Shown one piece after another: positions 33,899 through 41,561 of a stretch of 64,000 bases of DNA. Below the pieces are notes generated by a model. That model ran no database searches and was not told where the DNA came from. It was given only the letters and a program-made list of their open reading frames with translations. Within the stretch, counting starts at the first letter, position 1. The number at the start of each line of letters is the position of its first letter. Source of the stretch: Agrococcus lahaulensis DSM 17612 (GTDB lineage: Bacteria > Actinomycetota > Actinomycetes > Actinomycetales > Microbacteriaceae); the NCBI RefSeq assembly GCF_000425105.1, contig NZ_KE384303.1, forward strand, positions 124,001 to 188,000. The letters run 5' to 3'. The translations under genes were made by a program, and so were the position numbers.

Positions 33899-35103
33899 AG
33901 ATCGCGATGGTGTCGATGCACACCTCGCCCGCCGACCGTCCCGGCAAGGGCGACGCGGGCGGCATGAACGTCGTCGTGCTCGAGAGCGCCCTCGCGCTCG
34001 CCGCGCACGGCCACGACGTCGACCTCTTCACGCGCTCCCCGGGCGCCGAGCACGCCGAGACGATCGCCCCGCGCGTCACGCTCCGCGCCCTCGACACGGG
34101 CGGCGGCATCGTGCGCAAGCACGACCTGCCGAACCTCGCCGACGCGTTCGGCGAGCAGCTCGAGCGCGCAGCGCTCACCGCGAGCGTGCCCTACGACGTC
34201 ATCCACGCGCACTACTGGCTCTCGGGCCTCGCGGCGCTCCCGGTCTCGCTCTCGCTCGGCATGCCGATCGTGCAGACGTTCCACACGCTCGCGGAGGAGA
34301 AGAACCGCCGCGTCGCCGACGGCGATCGGCCCGAGCCCGAGCGGCGCCTCCTGACGGAGCGCTACCTCGCCGGCCAGGTCGACGCGATCGCTGCCGTCTC
34401 ACGCGCGGAGGTCGACGTGCTGTGCGACGCGGTCGGCGCGAGCGCCGAGCGCGTCTGGCTCGTGCCGCCCGCGGTCGACGCGCAGCGCTTCCAACCCGGG
34501 CCCATCCCGGCGCGGCTCGACCTGCGCAACCGGCTCGGCGTGCTCCCCGAGCAGGGCCTCATCGCGGTCGTCGGCCGCGTGCAGCCGCTCAAGGGCCAGG
34601 ACCTCGCCGTCCGCATGCTCGAGCACCTGCCCGACGCGGTGCTCGTCATCGCGGGCGACGCGGTCCCGGGCGACGAGCGCTACCTCGAGTCGCTCCACGA
34701 CATCGCGCGCGAGGTGGGCGTCGAGGGCCGCGTGCGCCACATCGGCAGCCTCGAGCGCGACGCGCTCGCGCAGCTGCTCGACGCCGCCGACGTCGTCGTC
34801 GTGCCGAGCCGCACCGAGTCGTTCGGCCTCGTGCCGCTCGAGGCGGCCGCGTGCGGCACGCCCGTCGTCGCGGCGCGCGTCGGCGGGCTGTGCGAGTCGG
34901 TCGTCGATGGCGAGACGGGCGTGCTCATCGACGGCCGCGACCCCGAGGAGTGGGCGGATGCGGTCGACGCGATCCTGGGCGACACCGAGCTCGCGCTCGA
35001 GCTCGGCCTCGCGGGCCGCCGCGCCGCGACCCGCCGCGACTGGGAGGACGTCGCCCTCGAGCTCGAGACGGTCTACCGCGCCGCCGTCCGCGCGCGCGCC
35101 TGA
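33895..35103 (+). CDS. mshA: GT4 glycosyltransferase, MshA-like (D-inositol-3-phosphate glycosyltransferase)
   Basis: A 402-residue retaining GT-B enzyme. Sequence SMHTSPADRPGKGDAGGMN near the start, HYWLSG near 103, VVGRVQPLKGQD near 223 and the donor-binding ESFGLVPLEAAACGTP near 305-320 match MshA, which joins GlcNAc to inositol phosphate in the first step of mycothiol synthesis. GTG 33895 has GAGG 8 nt upstream. Other GT4 glycosyltransferases share parts of this pattern, so activity is probable, not proven. Confidence 0.8.
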   Translation: MKIAMVSMHTSPADRPGKGDAGGMNVVVLESALALAAHGHDVDLFTRSPGAEHAETIAPRVTLRALDTGGGIVRKHDLPNLADAFGEQLERAALTASVPYDVIHAHYWLSGLAALPVSLSLGMPIVQTFHTLAEEKNRRVADGDRPEPERRLLTERYLAGQVDAIAAVSRAEVDVLCDAVGASAERVWLVPPAVDAQRFQPGPIPARLDLRNRLGVLPEQGLIAVVGRVQPLKGQDLAVRMLEHLPDAVLVIAGDAVPGDERYLESLHDIAREVGVEGRVRHIGSLERDALAQLLDAADVVVVPSRTESFGLVPLEAAACGTPVVAARVGGLCESVVDGETGVLIDGRDPEEWADAVDAILGDTELALELGLAGRRAATRRDWEDVALELETVYRAAVRARA

Positions 35104-35139
35104 CGCGACCCGACGCATCCGCCCCCAGGCACGCGAAGA

Positions 35140-35165
35140 GAGGGCGGGCCGAAGCCCGCCCCCTC
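35140..35165. terminator. Bidirectional terminator hairpin between mshA and pspA
   Basis: GAGGGCGGGC-CGAA-GCCCGCCCCCTC, an 8-10 bp GC stem with a tetraloop, placed between convergent mshA (ends 35103) and pspA (ends 35191). Confidence 0.75.
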
Positions 35166-35190
35166 CGATCGAGCGCCCGGAGGCCCGGGA

Positions 35191-35985
35191 TCAGCGGTCG
35201 ACCACCTCAGCCTCGACGTGGTCGCCCTCGCTCTGCGTCGAGCTCGAGCCCGCGCCGAGCTGGCCCTGGTTGGCCGAGCCGCCGTGCTTGAGCGCGGCGA
35301 GGCGCGCCTCGATCTCGGTCTGGCGGCCGACGTCCTCGAGTGCTTCGAACTGCGCGTCGAGGGTCGAGGCGGCGAGCTCCTGCTGGCCCATGACCTTCGC
35401 CTCCTCGCGGCGGATCTTGTCCTCGAAGCGGCCGATCTCGCTCGTGGGGTCGAGGATGTCGATCGACTTGACGGCGTCGTGCACCTGCGACTGCGCCTCG
35501 GCGACCTTCGCGCGCGCGATGAGCTCGGAGCGCTTCGACTTCAGCTGGTCGAGCTTCTGCTTCATCGTGTCGAGGCCGGTCTTGAGCTTGTCGACGACCT
35601 CGTTCTGCGAGCGGATCGACGGCTCGGCGGCGCGCGCCTCCTGCTCCGACTGCATCTGCTTGCCGAGCGCGACCTTCGCGAGGTTGTCGAACTTGTCGGC
35701 GTCGGGCTTGCCCTCGGCGCGCAGCTGGTCGGCACGCTGCGAGGCGGCGAGCGCCTTGCGGCCCCAGTCCTCGGCGGCGCGCACGTCCTCCTGGTAGTCC
35801 TGCTCCTGCAGGCGCAGGTTGCCGATCGTCTGCGCGATGGCGGCCTCGGCCTCGGCGATCGAGTTGGTGTAGTCGCGCACCATCTGGTCGAGCATCTTCT
35901 GCGGGTCCTCGGCCTGGTCGAGGAGCGCGTTGATGTTGGCCTTCGCGAGCTGCGCGATGCGGCCGAGGATGGACTGCTTGGACAT
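35191..35985 (-). CDS. pspA: PspA/IM30 family protein
   Basis: A 264-residue protein, predicted long coiled coil (residues about 25-215), with the N-terminal amphipathic segment (SKQSILGRIAQLAKANINALLDQAEDP) that binds membranes in PspA/Vipp1/ESCRT-III proteins. It would assemble on damaged membrane and maintain the proton gradient. ATG 35985 has GGAAGGA upstream; the frame extends to 36051 without family-like sequence. Downstream of a TPM-domain gene in the same direction, a common pairing. Confidence 0.92.
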   Translation of the reverse strand: MSKQSILGRIAQLAKANINALLDQAEDPQKMLDQMVRDYTNSIAEAEAAIAQTIGNLRLQEQDYQEDVRAAEDWGRKALAASQRADQLRAEGKPDADKFDNLAKVALGKQMQSEQEARAAEPSIRSQNEVVDKLKTGLDTMKQKLDQLKSKRSELIARAKVAEAQSQVHDAVKSIDILDPTSEIGRFEDKIRREEAKVMGQQELAASTLDAQFEALEDVGRQTEIEARLAALKHGGSANQGQLGAGSSSTQSEGDHVEAEVVDR

Positions 35986-36105
35986 GGGGTTCCTTCCTGC
36001 ACTGCCGCCGAGGCGGCCTCTGATCGATTGTCGTCTGGTCATGCTCTGCAAGTGGTGAGTGGATGGTTGGGGTCGCGTGGGCGGTGCACGTGCGCGGGTG
36101 CCGGG

Positions 36106-38181
36106 TCAGTCCCCGAAGCCGCCCCCGCCGCCGCCGAAGCCGCCGCCACCGCCGGAGAACCCGCCGAAGCCGCCGCCGAAGAAGCCGCCCCCGCCGCCGC
36201 CGAAGCCGCCCCCGCCGCCGGAGAAGAGGTCGCCGAGGCCACCGCCCCCGCCGCCGTCGCCGCCGCCCCAGCCGCCGCCGTGGTGGCCCGAGCCGCTCAG
36301 CATGTCGCCGAGGATGTAGCCGAGCAGGCCGCCCGTGAGCATGTCCTGCCCGCGACCGCCGCCGCCGCGGTAGTACGGGTTCTGCGCCCGCCCGCCCCAG
36401 CCGCCGATGTCGTGCGACGCATCCTGCATCGCCTGCTCGGCGTGCTGCGACGCGGCCTGCGCGTACTGCATCGCCGTCGCCGGATCCTGCTGCGCGAGTC
36501 GCAGCGCTTGCGCGAGCTCCTGCTGTGCGGTCGCGAGCAGCTGCCGGGCGTGCATGCCGACGCCGATGCGGCGCGTGTGGATGTAGTCCTCGGCGCGGTC
36601 GATGTTCGCGCGCGCCGAGCCGATCCAGCGGTCGAGGCTCGCGCGCTGCCGCTCGAGCTGGATGCCGCCCTGCCGCAGCTGCGCGGTCGCCTCGTCGAGG
36701 CGCTGGTTGGCGCGCTGCAGGTTCGCGAGCACGGCGAGCGTGTCGGTCGGGCGGCGCTGCGCGAGCGCGACCTGCTCCTCGACGTGCTGGATGAGCGGAC
36801 GGAGGTCGACGCGGTCGGTGCTGCGGAGCGTCTTCGCGGCGGCGATGTCGCCGATCGAGTCCTCGACGAGGCCGCGCAGCTGCTGCGCGGAGTTGCCGAG
36901 GTCCTGCTCGGCGCGCTCGACGGCCGCGAGCAGCCCCGAGGCCTGGGCGAGCGCCGCCTCGGCGGCGTGCACGGCGAGCGCGGCCGCCGCGCCGTCGCCG
37001 CGGCTCACGGCGTCGCGGCCCGCCGCGATCGACTGGTCGATGTTCGGCAGCTGGCGCTCGGCGCCCGCGATGTTCTCGCGCACGGGCTCGATCGACGAGC
37101 CGGAGTGCACGTCGTCGAGCCGGTCGAGGATCGCGCGCGCGTTGGCGATGCGGCCGTCGAGCGCCTGCCGCGACTGCGCGACCGCCTCGAGCACCTGCGG
37201 GGCGTTGCGCTCGAGGTCGCGCAGCTGCTCGAACGAGCCGGCGTGGCTCGCGAGCTCCTGGCCCGCGCCCTCGGCGATCTGCAGGATGCGGCTCGACCAC
37301 TCGTGCCGCTCCTGGTCGGTGTCGGGGAAGGCGTCGTCGAGCTGCTGCTGGAGCGCGAACGCCTCGCGGAGCCCGCCCTTCGCCTTCTCGAGCGCCTCGC
37401 GGTAGGGACGCACCGCATCCTCGCCGAACTGCGCGCCCGCGAAGGCGAGCTCCTGCTCGCTCTGCTGCACGGTGTCGTCGAGCTGCACGAGCGCGATGTC
37501 GGCGCGCTGCTTGAGCTCGTCGAGGCTCAGCTGCTGCTGCTTCTTCGCGGCGATCTCGCCCTGCTTCTTCTTGCGCGAGCGCATGCCGCGCGAGACGAGC
37601 CACGCGCCGCCGCCGATGACCGCGGCACCGCCGACGAGCGCCACGACGGGCAGCACGGCCGAGCCGTCGACGTTGACCTGGGTGCCGCCGCCGTCATCCG
37701 GCGAGGCGATGGCCTCGCCGACCGCAGTGCTGAAGCCCGTGACAGCCCCTTGCACGTCGCCGTTGTTGAGGGCGGGGACGAGGTCCTGCTGCAGCAGCTG
37801 CTGCACCTCTGCCTCGGACAGCGGATAGTTCGGATGCCACGCGTAGCCGTACAGCCCGTCGTCCATCGCAATCGAGACGAGCAGGTCGTCGGGCTGCAGG
37901 CCGGAGGCGTTGGCAGCCTCCTCGGACCACTGCCCCTGGGAGAGGCCGTCGAAGCTGTCGATCACCACGACGTAGACGTCGCCCGGCGAGGTCGCGTTGT
38001 CCTCCTCGAGCGCGGTCGTGAGCTGCTGGTCGAGATCCGCGTAGTCGCCGGTCTCGTCGACGAAGGGGTCGTCGCCGACGTCGACCGGGTCCTCGGTCGC
38101 GAGCGCTCCGGCGGAGAGCCCCAGCGACGTCGCCGCCCCGAGGGCGACCACGGCGAACGGGCGAACGAACCGGACCTGCAT
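36106..38181 (-). CDS. TPM-domain membrane protein with coiled coil and Gly-rich tail
   Basis: A 691-residue protein. Signal peptide (residues 1-29), an extracytoplasmic TPM domain (TLP18.3/Psb32/MOLO-1; about 35-160, with VYVVVIDSFDGLS and DDGLYGYAWHPNYPLSEAE), a transmembrane helix near 175-195, a basic KKKQGEI stop, then about 400 residues of helical coiled coil and a C-terminal tail of Gly, Phe and Trp (last 60 residues nearly all G with F). PspA follows 120 nt downstream. The tail is coded by a CCG/CCC-rich repeat (36106-36300) and looks like a disordered, possibly condensate-forming segment. Confidence 0.85.
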   Translation of the reverse strand: MQVRFVRPFAVVALGAATSLGLSAGALATEDPVDVGDDPFVDETGDYADLDQQLTTALEEDNATSPGDVYVVVIDSFDGLSQGQWSEEAANASGLQPDDLLVSIAMDDGLYGYAWHPNYPLSEAEVQQLLQQDLVPALNNGDVQGAVTGFSTAVGEAIASPDDGGGTQVNVDGSAVLPVVALVGGAAVIGGGAWLVSRGMRSRKKKQGEIAAKKQQQLSLDELKQRADIALVQLDDTVQQSEQELAFAGAQFGEDAVRPYREALEKAKGGLREAFALQQQLDDAFPDTDQERHEWSSRILQIAEGAGQELASHAGSFEQLRDLERNAPQVLEAVAQSRQALDGRIANARAILDRLDDVHSGSSIEPVRENIAGAERQLPNIDQSIAAGRDAVSRGDGAAAALAVHAAEAALAQASGLLAAVERAEQDLGNSAQQLRGLVEDSIGDIAAAKTLRSTDRVDLRPLIQHVEEQVALAQRRPTDTLAVLANLQRANQRLDEATAQLRQGGIQLERQRASLDRWIGSARANIDRAEDYIHTRRIGVGMHARQLLATAQQELAQALRLAQQDPATAMQYAQAASQHAEQAMQDASHDIGGWGGRAQNPYYRGGGGRGQDMLTGGLLGYILGDMLSGSGHHGGGWGGGDGGGGGGLGDLFSGGGGGFGGGGGGFFGGGFGGFSGGGGGFGGGGGGFGD

Positions 38182-38299
38182 CTGCGCTCCCTGCCTGCGG
38201 CACTCCTGCGATGCCGACGTTTTCGCGAGTCTAACCAGCGCAGGTGTCTGTCAGCCCGGGGGTTGGCCCCCATGTGCGCCCGCTGTCAGCGAACGGGCG

Positions 38300-39034
38300 T
38301 CAGCCGATCCGGTACGGATCGCCGACGACGACGCGCTGCGCGCCGCTCGCATCGGTGAGCCAGACGAGCGGGGCCGGTGCGGCGTGGTCGCTGCCGCCGC
38401 TGCACCCGACCGGCGCGGCGAGCACGAGGGGCACGCCCAGCATGACGGTCCCGTCCGTGCCTCCGCCCTCGCCCTCGATCGAGCCGTGGCGACCCGAGCC
38501 CAGCAGTCGATCGACGGCGGTGTCGGCGGGGTCGGGCGCCTCGATGATCCTGCCTGTGCCGCGCTCGACGAGCGCGACGCCGATGCCGTCGACCTGGAAC
38601 GACGCATCCTCGAGGAAGGTGAAGGCGACGTCCGCGGTGCCGTCACCCGGATCGTCCTCGAACGCGATGTCGACGCCGATCGCCGCCTCCGCATCCTCGA
38701 TCGCGCACGCCTCTGCGGCTTGCGCGGCGCCGGCCGCGCCGGCGTCGCCGCCGGAGTCCTGCCCGGCCGCGGGCGCCTGCTCCTGCTCGGGCGCCGCCTC
38801 CTGGCCCGCGCCCTGCTCCGACATGACGGTGCTCGACGGCGACATCGGCGAGAGCCCTGGCACGACGAAGGGCGCGACGATGAGCACGCCCGCGCCCGTC
38901 GCCGCCGCGGTGACCGCCGCGACCTTCGGGCGCCGCCGCTTCCGCGCTCGCTCGACCACCGCATCCACGTCGAGCCTGCCCGCAGGGCCGGGCAGCTCCT
39001 GCAGCCGGCGCCGCAGCTCGTCCTCGCCGCTCAT
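38300..39034 (-). CDS. Membrane-anchored partner of ECF sigma factor (possible anti-sigma)
   Basis: A 244-residue protein: short cytoplasmic N-terminus (about 45 residues, RRRLQELPGPAGRLDVDAVVERA), one transmembrane helix (about 38-60), then a Glu/Gln/Ala/Pro-rich extracytoplasmic linker and a C-terminal domain with Cys residues. ATG 39034 overlaps the sigma stop (ATGA), the standard arrangement for an anti-sigma. I do not see the HxxxCxxC zinc motif of ZAS anti-sigmas, so it would be an atypical one or a different partner. Confidence 0.65.
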   Translation of the reverse strand: MSGEDELRRRLQELPGPAGRLDVDAVVERARKRRRPKVAAVTAAATGAGVLIVAPFVVPGLSPMSPSSTVMSEQGAGQEAAPEQEQAPAAGQDSGGDAGAAGAAQAAEACAIEDAEAAIGVDIAFEDDPGDGTADVAFTFLEDASFQVDGIGVALVERGTGRIIEAPDPADTAVDRLLGSGRHGSIEGEGGGTDGTVMLGVPLVLAAPVGCSGGSDHAAPAPLVWLTDASGAQRVVVGDPYRIG

Positions 39035-39567
39035 GCGAGCCCTCCCGGCGCTCGCTCCTCGCGCTGCAGGCGACCCTGCTCGCGCTCGAGGATCCCGCGC
39101 AGCTTCCGCAGCGCATCCGACAGGTACCGCTTCACCGCGCCCGCCGAGATGCCGAGCTCGGTCGCGATCTGCTCGACAGTGCGGTCCTCGTCGTAGCGGA
39201 GCACGATGCACGCGCGCTCGCGCGGCGTGAGCCGCTGCAGGCGCGCGGCCATGTCGAGCCGCTCGCCCGTGAGCGTCGAGCCTGAGTCGAGCCGCTCGCG
39301 CTCGCCGACGAGCGGCGCGATGCGGCGCCACCGCTGCCCGCGCCGCGCGCGGTCGAGGAAGCGGTTGGCGATCGCCCGCCGCACGTAGGCCTCGGCCTGC
39401 TCGACCTCGAAGCCGTTGCGCAGCCGACCGAACGTCGCCGCGAGCGCGTCCTGCACCATGTCGCGCGCCTCCTCCTCATCGCCGCTGAGGAGCATCGCGT
39501 ACCGCACGAGCGCATCGCCGCGCTCGGCGACCAGCTCGGCCACCACCAGCTCCCACCTGGCTGCCAC
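39031..39567 (-). CDS. ECF-family RNA polymerase sigma factor
   Basis: A 178-residue sigma-70-type factor. Region 2 (GDALVRYAMLLSGDEEEARDMVQDALAATF near 18-45) and region 4 (LTPRERACIVLRYDEDRTVEQIATELGIS near 112-140) are recognisable and resemble SigE-type (SIG-4x family) actinobacterial sigmas. GTG 39567 has GGAGG 5 nt upstream. It is coupled to a membrane protein that may control it. No -35/-10 targets were identified with confidence. Confidence 0.87.
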   Translation of the reverse strand: MAARWELVVAELVAERGDALVRYAMLLSGDEEEARDMVQDALAATFGRLRNGFEVEQAEAYVRRAIANRFLDRARRGQRWRRIAPLVGERERLDSGSTLTGERLDMAARLQRLTPRERACIVLRYDEDRTVEQIATELGISAGAVKRYLSDALRKLRGILEREQGRLQREERAPGGLA

Positions 39568-39618
39568 GCGATCCTCCCTCTACCCCTGTCGACGAACGAG
39601 CGCAGTCGATCGTTGGGG

Positions 39619-40260
39619 TCAAGCTCCGGCCGCGCGCATGCGCTCGGCGAGCGGGGGGTTGGATGCGTCCAGGTGCTCGAGCACGCTCGCTCGCGTCTCG
39701 GGGCTCTTGTTCTGGCTCATCTTCGACTTGGCGTCGACGTCGCGCACGGTCAGCCGGAGGCCGATCGTGCCCATCGCCATGCCGCGGTTGCCCTCGTCGT
39801 CGATGTCGAGCCGCACGCCGCGCTCGGGCGCGTACGCCCGCTCGAAGTGCGCGACGAGCTGCGCGAGCGTGCGCATGTTGGCGTCGGCGTCGAGCACCTC
39901 GACGTCGCAGCGCATCGATGCCATCTCGAAGTTCCACGTCGGCACCTGCCCGGCGTCGTCGCCGACGTACCAGCTGGGTGACACGTAGCCGTGCGCGCCC
40001 TGCGCGACGACGAGCATCTCGTGCGGGCCCGGCTCGAGCAGCCCGTGCAGCCGCGCGTCGGCGCGGCCGAGGTGCGTCAGCAGCGCGAGCTCGCCCTCGG
40101 GCGCGGATTCGTCGAGCAGCACGGGGGAGGGGGATGCGACGGGCCCGCTCGCGGGATGCGACACGAGCAGCATCCACGGAGCGCGGCGGAGGAGGTCGCG
40201 CACCTCGGCGTCGCCGATGCGGTAGAGCGGATTGGGCTGCACGCCCCCATGGTGGCGCAT
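39619..40260 (-). CDS. PaiB-like FMN-binding protein
   Basis: A 213-residue protein of the FMN-binding negative regulator (PaiB) family: LLVSHPASGPVASPSPVLLDE near residues 33-52, GELALLTHLGRADARL, YVSPSWY near 105, and VPTWNFEMASM, a conserved TWNY-like stretch. The domain fold is that of pyridoxamine-phosphate oxidases; function may be flavin-linked regulation or reduction. ATG 40260 is kept because GGAG lies about 8 nt upstream; GTG 40242 is an alternative start closer to the conserved N-terminus. Confidence 0.78.
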   Translation of the reverse strand: MRHHGGVQPNPLYRIGDAEVRDLLRRAPWMLLVSHPASGPVASPSPVLLDESAPEGELALLTHLGRADARLHGLLEPGPHEMLVVAQGAHGYVSPSWYVGDDAGQVPTWNFEMASMRCDVEVLDADANMRTLAQLVAHFERAYAPERGVRLDIDDEGNRGMAMGTIGLRLTVRDVDAKSKMSQNKSPETRASVLEHLDASNPPLAERMRAAGA

Positions 40261-40314
40261 GGAGCGCGCTCCGCGCGCCCCGCCGCGCGCGCCGCTGCTT
40301 CCCGCTCTCTTCGC

Positions 40315-40371
40315 AGATGTGTGGCGATCGGCTTCCATGCCGCCGCCTTGCCAGCCGATCCTCACACATCT
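40315..40371. repeat. Palindromic repeat upstream of DUF559 gene
   Basis: Inverted repeat AGATGTGTGGCGATCGGCT / AGCCGATCCTCACACATCT (17 of 19 symmetric) with a 19-nt spacer, in the 183-nt gap between divergent paiB-like and DUF559 genes. Related elements are at 25863-25920 and 41417-41465. No reading frame uses it. Confidence 0.75.
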
Positions 40372-40443
40372 CTCGACGGCGCTCGTGGTAGCGGACGTCC
40401 CCATCCACACGAGGTGTCCGGCGGTGCTCGCGGTGCCGCGGGG

Positions 40444-41391
40444 ATGCAGCATGCTCCGCGGATGCGTCAACCGACTCCGCTGCCAGACCCGTTCGCGACG
40501 GAGCCCTTCCGCGTCGCCGAGGCGTTGAAGGCGGGCGTAGGCCGCGGCAGGCTGCGTGGGAGCGATCTGATCGTGCCGTTCAAGCGCGTGCGCACCGCGG
40601 CGATCACCGATGTGCGCAGCCTTGCCCTCGCCTACGCGACGGTGATGGCGCCGCATCAGATGTACGGCGGGATCACCGCCGCGCGGCTCTGGGGCTTGCC
40701 GCTCGCGAAGGACTGGCACCGCGATGAGGAGCTCGTGATCGCGCGGGCGCACGGCAGCAATCGAGGCTACGCGAAGGGCACGAGGCACATCGCGGTCCAC
40801 GGCACCCGCCTCTTCAAGATGCGCTCGGAGGGCCTCGTCCTGCTGGAGCCGCTCGCGACCGCGCTCTCGCTCGCCCGCGAACTCGACCACGAGGCGCTCG
40901 TGCAGGTGCTCGACGCGCTGCTCACGCCGTCGCGCTGGTACCCCGGTCTGCGGCTGCCGCGCAAGCCGGAGCAGCCGTACGCCACGCCGGAGCAGCTGAC
41001 CGCGTTCATCGAGCGCTGCGCAGGACTCGCGGGAATCACGGCCCTCCGCGCCGCGGCTCTCGACGCGCGCGTCGGGGTCGTCTCGCGCTTCGAGACCATC
41101 ACACGGCTCCTCATCGTGGAGGCGGGCCTGCCCGAGCCGATCGTGCACCCGCTCGTCGTCATCGACGGCATCGAGTGGCACCCGGACCTCGCGTACCCCG
41201 AGCTGAAGATCGCGATCGAGTACGAGGGCGACGGGCACCGCGACGAGCGGCAGTGGCACGTCGACATCGACCGCTACGCGCGCTTCGAGGCCGCGGGCTG
41301 GATCAACGTGCGGGTGACGCGCGACCACATGGCCCGCCGCGGCGCCCACTTCGTGGATCGCGTCCGGGCCGCGCGCGCTCGACGCACTTGA
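40444..41391 (+). CDS. DUF559-containing AbiEi-like protein
   Basis: A 315-residue protein. The N-terminal half (VAEALKAGVGRGRLRGSD onward) resembles the winged-helix of AbiEi-type antitoxin-like proteins; the C-terminal part has KIAIEYEGDGHRDERQWHVD near 258-277 followed by INVRVTRDHM, the DUF559/Vsr-like endonuclease fold with its conserved Glu and Asp. This type is abundant in actinobacteria and its function is unknown; a nuclease-linked defence role is speculative. No toxin partner is next to it. Start ATG 40444; ATG 40462 also possible. It is flanked on both sides by related palindromes. Confidence 0.7.
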   Translation: MQHAPRMRQPTPLPDPFATEPFRVAEALKAGVGRGRLRGSDLIVPFKRVRTAAITDVRSLALAYATVMAPHQMYGGITAARLWGLPLAKDWHRDEELVIARAHGSNRGYAKGTRHIAVHGTRLFKMRSEGLVLLEPLATALSLARELDHEALVQVLDALLTPSRWYPGLRLPRKPEQPYATPEQLTAFIERCAGLAGITALRAAALDARVGVVSRFETITRLLIVEAGLPEPIVHPLVVIDGIEWHPDLAYPELKIAIEYEGDGHRDERQWHVDIDRYARFEAAGWINVRVTRDHMARRGAHFVDRVRAARARRT

Positions 41392-41416
41392 CGCATCCAC
41401 GGCTTCGCTGGGAGAA

Positions 41417-41465
41417 GTGTGGCGATGTGCGCTGTCGCGCGCGACATTGGAGCAGATCGCCACAC
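41417..41465. repeat. Palindromic repeat downstream of DUF559 gene
   Basis: GTGTGGCGAT (41417-41426) pairs with ATCGCCACAC (41456-41465); inside it lies a perfect 14-nt palindrome TGTCGCGCGCGACA (41433-41446). The arms share GTGTGGCGAT with the element at 40315. Confidence 0.75.
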
Positions 41466-41508
41466 ATCCATGCTGCAGAGGCGGCCGGCGCATGCCTGCG
41501 AAGACGCC

Positions 41509-41540
41509 AGCGGCGCGACCCCCGCAGGGGCCGCGCCGCT
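41509..41540. terminator. Bidirectional terminator between DUF559 gene and pckG
   Basis: AGCGGCGCG-A-CCCC pairs with GGGG-C-CGCGCCGCT around a 4-nt loop: 13 base pairs with one mismatch. It sits 20 nt after the end of pckG, between convergent genes. Confidence 0.7.
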
Positions 41541-41561
41541 GCGCGAACGAGCGAGGAGCCG

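Noticed and set aside
36106-36300. Repeated CCG/GCC tracts suggestive of a CRISPR or VNTR
   Set aside because: They encode a Gly/Phe-rich tail in frame, with no regular unique spacers; CRISPR is excluded, VNTR only possible.
36059-36319. Proline-rich + strand frame
   Set aside because: Reverse complement of the Gly-rich tail of the TPM protein; codon structure fits the - strand.
35218-38358. A 1046-residue + strand open frame across pspA and the TPM gene
   Set aside because: It is the mirror of two supported - strand genes and has only low-complexity composition.
40444-41391. DUF559 gene as part of a restriction or abortive infection system
   Set aside because: No methylase, AbiEii or other partner is adjacent; kept as an open question, not called as a system.
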